Assembly (NCBI GenBank): GCA_965263215.1
Contig: CBDHGW010000001.1
Coordinates: 1-24,688, forward strand
Length of the DNA stretch: 24,688 nucleotides
Origin: UBA1672 sp965263215
Lineage (GTDB): Bacteria > Pseudomonadota > Alphaproteobacteria > Micavibrionales > Micavibrionaceae
Reading direction: 5' to 3'
Position 1 is the first letter of the stretch, and every line of letters starts with the position of its first letter. Shown here piece by piece: positions 13,583 to 21,837 of this stretch. Both the position numbers and the translations under genes were made by a program. The notes under the pieces were generated by a model. It was not told the origin of the DNA, ran no database searches, and saw only the letters and a list, made by a program, of their open reading frames with translations.

Positions 13583-15690
13583 CAGCCCATTCCTCTACCG
13601 CGATCAAACTGATACTTACGAATGTTTCCGGGGAACTCCTGATCAATTTGCTTCTTCATCATGCGTTGACTCGCGGCAACATCTTCCATGACTTCTTCAC
13701 GTGTCACACCGTTAAAGTAATTTTGGTTTGTAATGGTCACGCTGCGACCGCTGCCAGAACGCGCGCTCATACGTGTATGATCTATAACTGTTTCGTTCGG
13801 GTGAAGAATGGCAAGACCGCCACCACGGCCATCTATACCACCAACACGTGCACCGTATCCCGTAAAGCCGCCGCCGTCGAAAGATGGAACAGTTGGGGAA
13901 CCAAGAATCCCACCACCGCCAAAAACTGAACCGAGACCTTTATTGATACCACCCGCAATCGCGTTAAAATACGGATCAAAAACCAGGTCTAACAACCGGT
14001 CGAAAATTTCATTCAACATGTCAAGCATGACATCTTTAAAGTTCTTTGTACCTTTGATCAGGTCTTTAAATGATTCTTTAAACGTTTGTGTGATTCCGTC
14101 CGCCGCAGCTTTAATACCTTCCAGTGCTTTGCCTGCGTTTTCCCAAATCTCTTCAAATGGTTCCGCGGACTCCTTACCAAAACGCTTGATCCGATTAGTT
14201 GCCGTCTCAGCAGCATCACCAACACCTTCCGGTAACTTTTTCATAAAGCCGAAAATCTCTTTACCGGTATCATTGACCCAATCGACGGCACCCTTACGTG
14301 CCTTTTCAAGCGCTTCTTTCTGTTCCTTGCTAAGTTCCTTCACACCTGAATCTTCAAATAAGTTTCGAATATCAAAAGACCGCTCGCTGATATTATCGAA
14401 CACGCTCGACAATTCTTTCCATGCCGGCATATTCTTTAGCGCCGCTTCAAGCGCAACATCACCCGCCGCCTGAACACCCTCACGTGTAGATTCTAGTGAA
14501 TCTTTCACACCGTCTAAACCGTCACCTAAATAATCGAAATTAAGTGAATCGGTAAAAGCTTTTGAAATACCCGCAGCAGCGTTTTCAGCCGCACGTGTCG
14601 TGACCTCTATGTTACTTGTATCAAACAGCTCAATGAATGGTGCATCAGCCGTGCCCGCAACACCTTGAAGCGCATTATAACTTCTAATAAAATAATTAGC
14701 GCTCTCTTTTGCAGCTCGCTCCGCATACTGAGGAATTTGTGAAAATATCTCACCAAGAACAACAGGAAGACTTGCAAAAGTGATAATGATTGCATTGAAT
14801 GCGCCAACAAAAAATCCAATAATCTTATTTACAACACCTTGAACCGGTTTTGTTATATATTGAATTGCACCTATGACGCTCTCAGCCATCAATATACCAG
14901 CTTTAGCAATCTGTGCACCAGCATAATAAGCAAGTGCTGGAAGTTGCTTAAATGCTTCTTGCGCCACTCGACCGATCAGTGAAAACACTTCACTCCACGA
15001 TCCTAAAGCTTGACGAAGTGCAATAACACGCTCGATCAAATAACCAACGACAAGTAAAAAACCGATCCGTAACGCACGTGTAAGAACCGCTGCCATCGCT
15101 TTAACATTTGTCATTACGCCGATGAGACCCATAAATGCCTTCGACACGAGATTAATAGTCACAATCCACGTTCGCTTCTTGAACAAGACGAGTGTGACCA
15201 TCGCCGCTAGAAACACATCAAAATAGTTTACGATGAAGTTAAGACCAATAGCGAGCGCGTTCCCAACTGCCATGACGGCCGATTTCATCGCACTCAAATA
15301 ACCAACATTCATTCCAAGTTTCTTTTCTAAATCCTCAATACCTGAAACGGATTTAGAAAGAACAAGTGTGAATGTACCGAGCACAGTAATCAGACCGGCA
15401 AGCATACCACCCCATGCGCCAAACATTTGAACAACCTGGGGAACGTTTTGCGTAAATGCCAAAATAGCAGACTGGCCGCCTGCAAGCTGAACTGAAAAGT
15501 CAGATATTTGCATACCCACTTGTTGAATGACACGTCGATTAGCCGACATACCTTTCATCATGGAACCATTCGAGCGAGAAACCCGACGCATTTCCTTATC
15601 GAGTTTTTTAATTGCTTGCTCGACCTGGGTGAAAGCGGGACCGGTTTTATTAGAACCGGTCATAGTAATGTTTAGACTTTTGAGTGCCAT
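13582..15690 (-). CDS. Tail tape measure protein
   Basis: 702 aa, the longest gene in the window. It begins MALKSLNITMTGSNKTGPAF, a coiled-coil KKLDKEMRRVSRS, and then hydrophobic helices at about 75-115 and 145-235. Later come long amphipathic helices and a glycine-rich C-terminus (KGLGSVFGGGGILGSPTVP, FDGGGFTGYG) with the closing RKYQFDRGRGMG. These are tape-measure hallmarks. At about 0.15 nm per residue it predicts a tail of roughly 105 nm, a rule of thumb for this class. ATG 15690 overlaps the GT stop (TAATG), coupling it to the frameshifted chaperone. The product sets tail length and likely helps DNA entry. Confidence 0.92.
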   Translation of the reverse strand: MALKSLNITMTGSNKTGPAFTQVEQAIKKLDKEMRRVSRSNGSMMKGMSANRRVIQQVGMQISDFSVQLAGGQSAILAFTQNVPQVVQMFGAWGGMLAGLITVLGTFTLVLSKSVSGIEDLEKKLGMNVGYLSAMKSAVMAVGNALAIGLNFIVNYFDVFLAAMVTLVLFKKRTWIVTINLVSKAFMGLIGVMTNVKAMAAVLTRALRIGFLLVVGYLIERVIALRQALGSWSEVFSLIGRVAQEAFKQLPALAYYAGAQIAKAGILMAESVIGAIQYITKPVQGVVNKIIGFFVGAFNAIIITFASLPVVLGEIFSQIPQYAERAAKESANYFIRSYNALQGVAGTADAPFIELFDTSNIEVTTRAAENAAAGISKAFTDSLNFDYLGDGLDGVKDSLESTREGVQAAGDVALEAALKNMPAWKELSSVFDNISERSFDIRNLFEDSGVKELSKEQKEALEKARKGAVDWVNDTGKEIFGFMKKLPEGVGDAAETATNRIKRFGKESAEPFEEIWENAGKALEGIKAAADGITQTFKESFKDLIKGTKNFKDVMLDMLNEIFDRLLDLVFDPYFNAIAGGINKGLGSVFGGGGILGSPTVPSFDGGGFTGYGARVGGIDGRGGGLAILHPNETVIDHTRMSARSGSGRSVTITNQNYFNGVTREEVMEDVAASQRMMKKQIDQEFPGNIRKYQFDRGRGMG

Positions 15691-16201
15691 TACTTGCCGC
15701 CCCTATGCTTTTCGATCTCTTCTTGACGTATATTCAAATACGCTAGGTGTTCATCGATTTTACGAAACGGCCAATTATAAACGACATCTACATCAAGGCC
15801 AAATTCAATAGCTATGACAAAACAAAGAAGTCTTGTTTTGTCATTTCTCAGTTTTTTTCAACAGTCTCCAGATTGTAATCTTCGTCGTCAAATTGACCCT
15901 TAAACAAAGCTCCGGCCATGTCACCGATCTTTCCGACTTCCATGTTTCGAAGTAGTGGAAGCGACTCTGCACCAAAAACCTTGTTGCCATCCGAATCGAC
16001 CGTTTTCAAAATCATCGCTCGAATAAAACCTTCAAGTGATGGTTGACTTGTGAACGTCTTATCGTAGCGCTCAACATGTTTAATATCAGCCGGTGACAAA
16101 GGTTTTGCAAAAAGCGTAACTTGTTTCTCACCAAGCATACCAGTCCATTCATTTAGCTCAATGCTGGCAATCTCTTGCTTAAGTAGATCATTAATATTCA
16201 T
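15690..16201 (-). CDS. Tail assembly chaperone GT, -1 frameshift product
   Basis: This is the fused 170-aa form. The first 117 codons are the G frame. At A AAA AAC (15857-15851) the ribosome slips back one base, avoiding the TGA at 15850-15848, and reads 53 further codons: LRNDKTRLLCFVIAIEFGLD, VDVVYNWPFRKIDEHLAYLN and IRQEEIEKHRGGK. The T extension carries the FGL...VYNWP...I.EHLAYL pattern typical of T domains, and ends in TAA overlapping the tape-measure ATG. In lambda, GT recruits the tape measure and tail-tube subunits during assembly. Evidence: slippery site, spacer, hairpin, open extension and gene order all agree. Confidence 0.9.
15814..15857 (-). promoter_or_regulatory. Programmed -1 frameshift signal: slippery heptamer and hairpin
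   Basis: In transcript sense, A AAA AAC sits at 15857-15851 in the G frame, just before the TGA stop. After a 6-nt spacer (TGAGAA) comes a perfect 12-bp stem, ATGACAAAACAA at 15844-15833, with its complement at 15825-15814 and a 7-nt loop. Heptamer, spacer length and stem fit the standard -1 frameshift arrangement. Confidence 0.88.
15848..16201 (-). CDS. Tail assembly chaperone G (zero-frame product)
   Basis: A 117-aa protein directly downstream of the tail-tube gene, the lambda gpG position. It begins MNINDLLKQEIASIELNEW and has a core of VTLFAKPLSPADIKHVERYD and IRAMILKTVDSDGNKVFGAE, then LPLLRNMEVGKIGDMAGAL, with an acidic end (QFDDEDYNLETVEKN). This matches the tail assembly chaperone pattern in which a long-tailed phage makes a G protein plus a rarer GT form. 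It stops at TGA right after the slippery heptamer. Its likely partner is the tape measure protein encoded next. Confidence 0.85.
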   Translation of the reverse strand: MNINDLLKQEIASIELNEWTGMLGEKQVTLFAKPLSPADIKHVERYDKTFTSQPSLEGFIRAMILKTVDSDGNKVFGAESLPLLRNMEVGKIGDMAGALFKGQFDDEDYNLETVEKN

Positions 16202-16202
16202 A

Positions 16203-16592
16203 TTAGCTCACTGTCCCCAATGTGACTTCACCACTGTTTCTAAAACTATACGATGTCTTCACAAGATCGTTCACTTGTGTAGAAATTCCTTCTTCGGTAA
16301 CTACAAAATTACCACTAATCTCGGTTAAACCCGTTGTATTACCCATTGGGTATAAAACCATCGCAACGGTTGAACCGATAGAAATCGCCGTCTGACCAGA
16401 ATCAGCCGGATCGCGCAAAACACTCATTGTGCCGGATGCAGACTTCAAACCAACCTCAATTTGAGACCAGTCGTTACCCATCACATCTGCACCTAATTCT
16501 TGTGCGGTCAATGACACATCAAATGATTCAATCTCACCGATTGAATTAGCGCCAGCCGTTGCCGCCCCGTCCTTACCCTTATACCGTGCCAT
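16203..16592 (-). CDS. Major tail tube protein
   Basis: 129 aa, between the tail terminator-like gene and the tail chaperone, with a strong AGGAG about 9 nt before ATG. Sequence: MARYKGKDGAATAGANSIGE, IESFDVSLTAQELGADVM, and VGLKSASGTMSVLRDPADSG with later GTTSAT-like beta stretches (STVAMVLYPMGNTTG, GNFVVTEEGISTQVNDL) and a YSFRNSGEVT finish. The short beta-sandwich layout with an E.....G..v..vE opening is that of siphovirus tail tube subunits stacked into the tail shaft. Short relative to lambda gpV (246 aa), which has an extra Ig domain. Confidence 0.85.
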   Translation of the reverse strand: MARYKGKDGAATAGANSIGEIESFDVSLTAQELGADVMGNDWSQIEVGLKSASGTMSVLRDPADSGQTAISIGSTVAMVLYPMGNTTGLTEISGNFVVTEEGISTQVNDLVKTSYSFRNSGEVTLGTVS

Positions 16593-16604
16593 ATGTTCAC
16601 ACTC

Positions 16605-17066
16605 CTATTGGATTACGTTTGTTGGATCGTTTCGATTGATTCGATATTCGACATCAAATCTTAACACCATTGAGCCAAGAATATAGCCCCCGCTTGCGTC
16701 GTCGCTAAAATTGACCTGAATTAGCTCCGGTTCTTCTTCAAGTAGATGGTCCCAAACATAAAGGTCAATTGCGTTGACAACTTTGACTTCATCCTCGTCG
16801 AGCGCGTCATCAATCTCTTCTTCGCGGCCCGAACGCTGAACTCTCAAATAAACGCTCGCAACATGTATGCGCGCATTATCAGAACCAATCGTCATTGTCT
16901 CTTGTTCGCGAACCTGATCATTCATGATTCGCATGTCGATAACAATCTTTTCTGGATCATGGTTGATCGCACTTTTGCGTGACGAATACACATCATAAGA
17001 CGAACCGAGATGAGCAGTTAAAGCAGTACGAAAGGCTTGCCTGATTTGAGCGCGAACATGTGTCAT
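16605..17066 (-). CDS. Tail terminator / minor tail protein gpU-like
   Basis: 153 aa. The order FII-like connector, this gene, tail tube is the usual place for a tail terminator (lambda gpU, HK97 gp10 type). It opens with RAQIRQAFRTALTAHLG, then has beta segments EKIVIDMRIMND and RIHVASVYLRVQ, acidic EEEIDDALDEDEVKVVNAID, and closes with MVLRFDVEYRINRNDP, a pattern seen in tail completion proteins. Its ATG overlaps the preceding stop (ATGA). Function follows from position and shape; the sequence alone is not decisive. Confidence 0.75.
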   Translation of the reverse strand: MTHVRAQIRQAFRTALTAHLGSSYDVYSSRKSAINHDPEKIVIDMRIMNDQVREQETMTIGSDNARIHVASVYLRVQRSGREEEIDDALDEDEVKVVNAIDLYVWDHLLEEEPELIQVNFSDDASGGYILGSMVLRFDVEYRINRNDPTNVIQ

Positions 17067-17380
17067 GACGGTAAGTTACGATCCAAGAAAATCGTTATTT
17101 GACCCGTGCCATCTTTCTTCCAGTTCCGAACCACAAAATTCTCGCCGTTGACGGCTACCGGATCGTTTTCTTGAATACCCGGAAAATCACTTGTTGATCC
17201 AGTTAATGAAGGCTGAGGCATAATATGTGCAACACCTTCACCCGTCTGAACCTCAATATCTTCATCATCAAAGATGACATTCTTAACCGTGACACCGTTC
17301 CAGGTAATGCCATCATCAACACCAAACTCTTTCGGCGTTGTTATCTTCTGAATGTCATCTTTGATGAATTTTGCGACCAT
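17063..17380 (-). CDS. Head-tail joining protein, gpFII-like
   Basis: 105 aa, close in size to lambda gpFII (117 aa). Order of elements: VDDGITWNGVTVKNVIFDDE, then a loop, IQENDPVAVNGENFVVRNWK, and DGTGQITIFLDRNLPS. This follows the FII pattern in which a small beta-barrel protein caps the filled head and makes the tail attachment site. The 3' end overlaps the tail-terminator-like gene (ATGA) and its start touches the upstream 100-aa gene's stop. Confidence 0.78.
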   Translation of the reverse strand: MVAKFIKDDIQKITTPKEFGVDDGITWNGVTVKNVIFDDEDIEVQTGEGVAHIMPQPSLTGSTSDFPGIQENDPVAVNGENFVVRNWKKDGTGQITIFLDRNLPS

Positions 17381-17682
17381 TAGCTAAAAGGCCAACCCTT
17401 ACCGCTTTTTTCCTCATCGCCTTCTTCGTTTTCGAGACCAGGCATTGAAGCCTCAATCTTGTCTTCAATTTCCCTCGAAGCTGGACCAACCTGCTTCGAT
17501 GTTTGACGAAGCTTTGGTGGCTCCATATGCTCCAAATTCATCCAAACTTTCCGGTTTGGAAAAAGGTCTTTTGATATCACATCACCCTTTCGAACAGGTT
17601 GACCCTTAAGCCGAAAAGAACGAAGCGCCTCAACGTTCGGCTTATTCTTATCATCCAATTCATCATACGCATTCTTAGCCAT
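17380..17682 (-). CDS. Small head-associated protein, 100 aa
   Basis: I choose ATG 17682 because AAGGAG stands 8 nt before it; the alternative ATG at 17718 lies at the base of the capsid-end hairpin and adds 12 weak residues. The product MAKNAYDELDDKNKPNVEAL then has FRLKGQPVRKGDVISKDLF and NRKVWMNLEHMEPPKLR, which looks like a short SH3-like barrel, plus an acidic, helical C-terminus with GKGWPFS. It lies between capsid and FII-like genes, where lambda has FI and other phages have decoration or assembly helpers. Function unknown. Confidence 0.72.
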   Translation of the reverse strand: MAKNAYDELDDKNKPNVEALRSFRLKGQPVRKGDVISKDLFPNRKVWMNLEHMEPPKLRQTSKQVGPASREIEDKIEASMPGLENEEGDEEKSGKGWPFS

Positions 17683-17719
17683 TGTTACCACTCCTTGTGA
17701 TTTGTTAACATTAAACATA

Positions 17720-17747
17720 AAGCGGGCAGTCTTTCAACCGCCCGCTT
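17720..17747 (-). terminator. GC-rich hairpin after the capsid gene
   Basis: In transcript sense, AAGCGGGCGG (17747-17738) pairs with CTGCCCGCTT (17729-17720), a 10-bp stem with one G-U pair and an 8-nt loop, followed by TATGTTTAATG. It sits right after the capsid stop. The weak U-run suggests a leaky terminator or an RNA stabiliser setting the capsid-to-tail expression ratio, rather than a full stop. Confidence 0.6.
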
Positions 17748-17776
17748 CAAAATTAGACGGTAATGTTTAAACGACC

Positions 17777-19702
17777 TTAGCCGTCATTACCGAGTGCGAA
17801 TGATCCAACACGAAGCGCGTTTGAATCGACCGTTTGAATCGATCTTAAACGGATACCACCGGAAAGAAATTTCGCCTCAGTCGAGCGATCTAAATCGAGA
17901 CCGCCCCACATACCAATAACCAAATCTTCCCAATACCCATACCAAAGATCGCCACCTGTAACCTGGTTCGATTCTTTAAACGCGTTTCCGACAAGACGAT
18001 CAGCAGAATCATTCATCAAGAACAAACCTGATCCAGCATCAGTACGTGTTTTCTGAAGCGAGCCGACCATCTCGGAATTACCAAGATATGAACCACCAGA
18101 CCCGCGATTGTTACTTGCGACATCTGTTCGAAGATCGATCACTTCGCCGCGCGTCGGAATCGCATTCGTAAACGTAACAGAACCGATACCTGTAATATTC
18201 GCAAGACCTTCTGGAACACCTGTTAGACCGGACCCATAAAGAGCAGCCAAATCAATTGCGATCCGGTGCGCTGTAATCAATTGCGACCGAACATATGCTT
18301 CAAAGGCAATCGTCGATTGCTGAAGCATACGGCGAGTAACATCAGTGTACGCACCAAGATCATGTGGTTGAAGAACAACTTCACGAAATGAAGGATTGCT
18401 TTCGGTAACATCAGCATCTTCTGATGCAAGCCACGCCGCCGCAATATTTGCATCACCACCCGGAATCTCAACATTACTGTCAAGACCTTGAAGAAGTGTT
18501 GCGCCCGCACCCAAAACCGCCGACTCATTTCGAAGGTTATCAATAAACCGTTCCGCAAGATGATCGGTTGTAAGAATATTGTCAGCCGTTGCCGTACCCG
18601 TACCAAACGCCGCACGTTGAATGATTTCGTTCAATTGTTGACGTGCTCGTGAAGATCGAAACACATCAGAATGAACCCCATCAACACGATAAGACCCCCA
18701 ACTGTTCATCACATCGGTAGGAATTGTAAATCGACCAACCGTTTTCCGACCAACGTCACCCGCTTTTTCACGCGCGGCGCGTGACGCTTCGCGCTCAAAC
18801 TCAGCACCGTCATAATTTTCATCGAGCATATAACGACAAAGTTTGATAATCGAAAAATCCTGTTTCTGATTATCAGTCAGACCGATTTCTTCAGAACGAA
18901 GCGGTGTTCCGTCTGGAATCTTCGACGCAACGATTCCGCGAAAAACAACAAGTGATGGTTTTTCACCGCTACGAACACATCCAAGAATGTACTCGCGACC
19001 AACATCAGCCATGTTATGTTCAGCGGCAAGCGCCGAAACTTCATTGATCGCATCTTCCATCGCTTTTGCGATATCTTCTTCTGACCGTGTATCACCACCA
19101 AGACCAGGTGGAAGTTCAGCGCCCGTTGCAGGTGGACGTTCCTGTGTTCTAGTCGTCATCCGACTCTCCTTATTGGTGCCACCAGCGGCACTTCTGCCAA
19201 TACCGACCGTTGGATCAGCCGGAATGGGAACAAATGATCCTTCACTCGGCTTCCAACGCGTAACGCGATATGTTTCAGCTTCTTCATCAATTTCATAACG
19301 ATCTACGGAATACGCAACCGAAACGTTACGAATAACGCCAGCTTTCACATCTTGATAAACTTCTTCAGCACGTTGAGACATGCCAAATTCAACTTCAACA
19401 TAAAGACGTTTTTCCTGAAGCCATGCGCGACGAATAACACCAATTTGATCCGTCAAATCCCATCGATTATGCGTATTTAAAAGCGGTGCATTTCCACTAT
19501 TCAAAAACGATAAATCAACCGCCTCGTCAGTGTGAACAAGTATCTCGTCGAGATAATTTCTAACCGAATAATAATAACGCTTGTATGGTTCTTCAGACGA
19601 CAATGGGAAAATAACGGATCGTTCTGTAGACCCTTCACGGACATATAAATTAGCCGAACGATTACGTTCAGTATCACGTCTATCAATCGCTAGAGTTGTC
19701 AT
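17777..19702 (-). CDS. Prohead protease-major capsid fusion (HK97 fold)
   Basis: 641 aa joining two normally separate proteins. Residues 1-170 are an HK97-type prohead serine protease with LLNTHNRWDLTDQIGVI (H78), NVSVAYSV (S128) and a possible E154, followed by VPIPADPTVGIGR. Residues 182-280 are a charged, helical scaffold-like region (delta domain), and 281-641 the capsid (KQDFSIIKLCRYMLDE, N-arm, then GRFTIPTD, and CAP fold). The protease would mature the capsid after assembly and also remove the scaffold. Its start overlaps the portal end by 20 nt. Fusions of this kind are known in other phages. See the internal start at 19159. Confidence 0.93.
   Translation of the reverse strand: MTTLAIDRRDTERNRSANLYVREGSTERSVIFPLSSEEPYKRYYYSVRNYLDEILVHTDEAVDLSFLNSGNAPLLNTHNRWDLTDQIGVIRRAWLQEKRLYVEVEFGMSQRAEEVYQDVKAGVIRNVSVAYSVDRYEIDEEAETYRVTRWKPSEGSFVPIPADPTVGIGRSAAGGTNKESRMTTRTQERPPATGAELPPGLGGDTRSEEDIAKAMEDAINEVSALAAEHNMADVGREYILGCVRSGEKPSLVVFRGIVASKIPDGTPLRSEEIGLTDNQKQDFSIIKLCRYMLDENYDGAEFEREASRAAREKAGDVGRKTVGRFTIPTDVMNSWGSYRVDGVHSDVFRSSRARQQLNEIIQRAAFGTGTATADNILTTDHLAERFIDNLRNESAVLGAGATLLQGLDSNVEIPGGDANIAAAWLASEDADVTESNPSFREVVLQPHDLGAYTDVTRRMLQQSTIAFEAYVRSQLITAHRIAIDLAALYGSGLTGVPEGLANITGIGSVTFTNAIPTRGEVIDLRTDVASNNRGSGGSYLGNSEMVGSLQKTRTDAGSGLFLMNDSADRLVGNAFKESNQVTGGDLWYGYWEDLVIGMWGGLDLDRSTEAKFLSGGIRLRSIQTVDSNALRVGSFALGNDG
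19157..19171 (-). promoter_or_regulatory. Internal ribosome site and ATG inside the protease-capsid gene
   Basis: TAAGGAG ends at 19166, 6 nt before ATG 19159-19157, and the ATG is in frame (residue 182). This is a far better ribosome site than the one before the full-length start at 19702. Initiation here would yield a 460-aa scaffold-capsid precursor without the protease, analogous to the nested C/Nu3 arrangement of lambda. Confidence 0.7.
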
Positions 19703-21182
19703 CAGTCTCTAAAACCCCGTTCAATTTCGAATCAGTAGCATTACCATAATTAAGCGTCAAACCTCTTAATTCGGCGGCTTCTTGATCCTCTTTAATTTCA
19801 TCCAATAATTCATCACGATCTAAACCCCGATCCGCAGCAATTTGAGCAAGTGAAATCTGACTTGTATTCAATGCCTCAGAATTAGCCTTGACCTCTTTAA
19901 GCGGATCAACCCATGTCCAACCACGGCCCCTAAATATGCACCGCTTACGAATAATCTCAGCGCGCGTGGGCGGTATCTCACTATCAACAGACAAAAGATG
20001 CATCGATAGCCACAGATTGAAGATTTTCTTGATTGCCTTGCGAATGAAGAAGTTCTGCATGTACCGATAAAAATCGCGATCTTCAACCAAAACGGATCGA
20101 CCCGTCGAATATGACACACCTTCCGTTTCCATACCAAGCGCAAAAGCCGACAAGTTGAACCCCATGCAAATATCTTTTTTAATCTGTGATTCAAATTGTG
20201 CGTAATCAGTCAGTGCACCACCAGGATCAAACTTGTGAAAATCCATACCATCGGGAAGTTGTTTGAACGTACCCGGTTCAAGATTAACCTCATAAACATC
20301 ATCGTCATCATCAACCTGATCGGCCAACTCAGACACGCCTTCGAGTTTCGGCATCGTTCGAGAAAAGAAGCCACCAATTGCCGCCATGACGCGACGACGC
20401 ATTGTTTCAGCCTCACGATACCCATCAAGCATTTTTACCGGATTAATAACAGAAGACCCATGTGGTTCACCACGCGTTTGACCAGACCGTGTTCGCTCAA
20501 AAATGTGAATCATATTTTCCGCTGGAACGCGGCGGTGCATTCGACCTTTAAACAAACCCGTCTGATGATACGAACCCGGATGATATTCTAAAACATAATA
20601 CGCAACCGGGCGACCGAGACGATTAATCTCGACCCCCATTCGAATTTCGTTACCATTCTCTAAATTTATCGTATTATGTGTCTCGTCCACGAAATCAGCT
20701 TCAAGCGGATTAAGTGCAAAACCGTCCCGATATGTTGAGTTTCGAACAAGTTCAATAAAAGCTTCACCGTCCCGGCACCATGATTGCAAAACTTGAACCT
20801 GTAGATCAACCATGTGCATCTCGCCGTCAACAGTAGGTGTCTCACACCAAGTCTTCCATGCGTCTTCAGCACGTTCATTTAAGGTCTGATCCATTGACCC
20901 ATCAGCACGACGAACGCGTGACTTAAAAACATATCCTTGTGATCCGACAACGTTGATCTTCATCAACCATAAAAACCGACGCATGGATGATGAGTTTCGC
21001 GCAAGTGCACGTGACTTTGCGCGAACAACTGCTAAACCACCTCGTAACTCGTAATCAGCCGAACCACGAGACGCTTTAAAATCACCATAACGTGCTTTTT
21101 TTTCCGCCGCTGTATAACCACGCTTTTCGATAACGGTGCTTTTCTTCTGGTAGCCGAGTAAGCCAAATAGAGACTCAAACAT
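19683..21182 (-). CDS. Portal protein, lambda gpB-like (Phage_portal_2)
   Basis: 499 aa forming the dodecameric channel at the head vertex. Indicators: the start RGYTAAEKKARYGDFKASRG, then LARNSSSMRRFLWLMKINVV and GSQGYVFKSRVRRADG; RDGEAFIELVR around 137-147; EADFVDETHN; the HIFERTRSGQTRGEPHGSS segment; and VSYSTGRSVLVEDRDFYRYM near 360-385. These are features of lambda-type portals. ATG overlaps the preceding stop (TAATG). The protein is close to lambda gpB (533 aa) in length. The 3' end overlaps the protease-capsid start by 20 nt. Confidence 0.93.
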   Translation of the reverse strand: MFESLFGLLGYQKKSTVIEKRGYTAAEKKARYGDFKASRGSADYELRGGLAVVRAKSRALARNSSSMRRFLWLMKINVVGSQGYVFKSRVRRADGSMDQTLNERAEDAWKTWCETPTVDGEMHMVDLQVQVLQSWCRDGEAFIELVRNSTYRDGFALNPLEADFVDETHNTINLENGNEIRMGVEINRLGRPVAYYVLEYHPGSYHQTGLFKGRMHRRVPAENMIHIFERTRSGQTRGEPHGSSVINPVKMLDGYREAETMRRRVMAAIGGFFSRTMPKLEGVSELADQVDDDDDVYEVNLEPGTFKQLPDGMDFHKFDPGGALTDYAQFESQIKKDICMGFNLSAFALGMETEGVSYSTGRSVLVEDRDFYRYMQNFFIRKAIKKIFNLWLSMHLLSVDSEIPPTRAEIIRKRCIFRGRGWTWVDPLKEVKANSEALNTSQISLAQIAADRGLDRDELLDEIKEDQEAAELRGLTLNYGNATDSKLNGVLETDDNSSD

Positions 21183-21787
21183 TAAACGAACCTAACTCTC
21201 GCAGTATTTGTTTTTGCTTCTTTGCGATCCGCTCCGATGTTCACTGAACCACCCGTGCGTTGAACCTCAACCCGATAATAATCGAGCCATTCAATCAGCT
21301 CTTTCGGTGCCATCTTATCGACCGACCGACCCTTAATACTATAATTATTGATGTCGGAATCAGCGCGTCCTTCAAGAACAGATGTAATCTTTGCGATCAT
21401 GATCTCGGCATGTGTACGCCGATCATCCGTACCGAGAAAGAATTTCATGTAACCACTGGAAAGTATCTTCTCAGCACTGTCACTTGTTCTAACAACAATC
21501 AAATCATATGCGTAATCACCTTTGTTCGCTTCAACAATCTCATCAGAATGCTCGAACACCCAAAACTCATTGTCAGTGTTATAAACGCCGTTTATAACAA
21601 GCGTCCCGGTCGGATCATTTGTTGAATTCTCATCATCAATCGGTTCATAGGCGCGAAACACATATTTTGTTGAATAAAGCGTATCATCAAAACCTAAGTT
21701 TCGATACCATCCCGCATGTTGTTCGCTGACGAGAAAATCAGGCTCGCAATCTAAAAATTCAGATACAGCAAATGGATCATAAACCAT
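21182..21787 (-). CDS. Head completion protein: beta domain fused to gpW-like domain
   Basis: 201 aa between terminase and portal, the gpW position in lambda. The C-terminal 75 residues (THAEIMIAKITSVLEGRA, NNYSIKGRSVDKMAPKEL, then IEWLDYYRVEVQR) match the gpW pattern in which a short helical protein adds to the portal after packaging. gpW alone is 68 aa in lambda. Here residues 1-120 add a beta-rich domain (TKYVFRAYEPIDDENST, DYAYDLIVVRTSDS, GYMKFFLGTDD). The N-terminal part looks like phage Ig-like or baseplate-type sandwich domains. The fused domain's role is unknown. Ribosome site AAGGGG. Confidence 0.75.
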   Translation of the reverse strand: MVYDPFAVSEFLDCEPDFLVSEQHAGWYRNLGFDDTLYSTKYVFRAYEPIDDENSTNDPTGTLVINGVYNTDNEFWVFEHSDEIVEANKGDYAYDLIVVRTSDSAEKILSSGYMKFFLGTDDRRTHAEIMIAKITSVLEGRADSDINNYSIKGRSVDKMAPKELIEWLDYYRVEVQRTGGSVNIGADRKEAKTNTARVRFV

Positions 21788-21837
21788 CCGAAAGCCCCTT
21801 AAACATCAAAATGCGATATACTACTTCATAAACTCGT

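Noticed and set aside
13808..14473. A 221-aa plus-strand frame inside the tape measure gene
   Set aside because: It is antisense to a long, well-supported gene, has a low-complexity Pro/Ser composition from reversed Gly/Ala codons, and no ribosome site or neighbours.
17683..17718. Longer start for the 100-aa head gene
   Set aside because: It begins at the base of the capsid-end hairpin and lacks a good ribosome site, whereas AAGGAG precedes 17682.
20196..20591. A 131-aa plus-strand frame in the portal gene
   Set aside because: Antisense to the portal, no ribosome site, no pattern.
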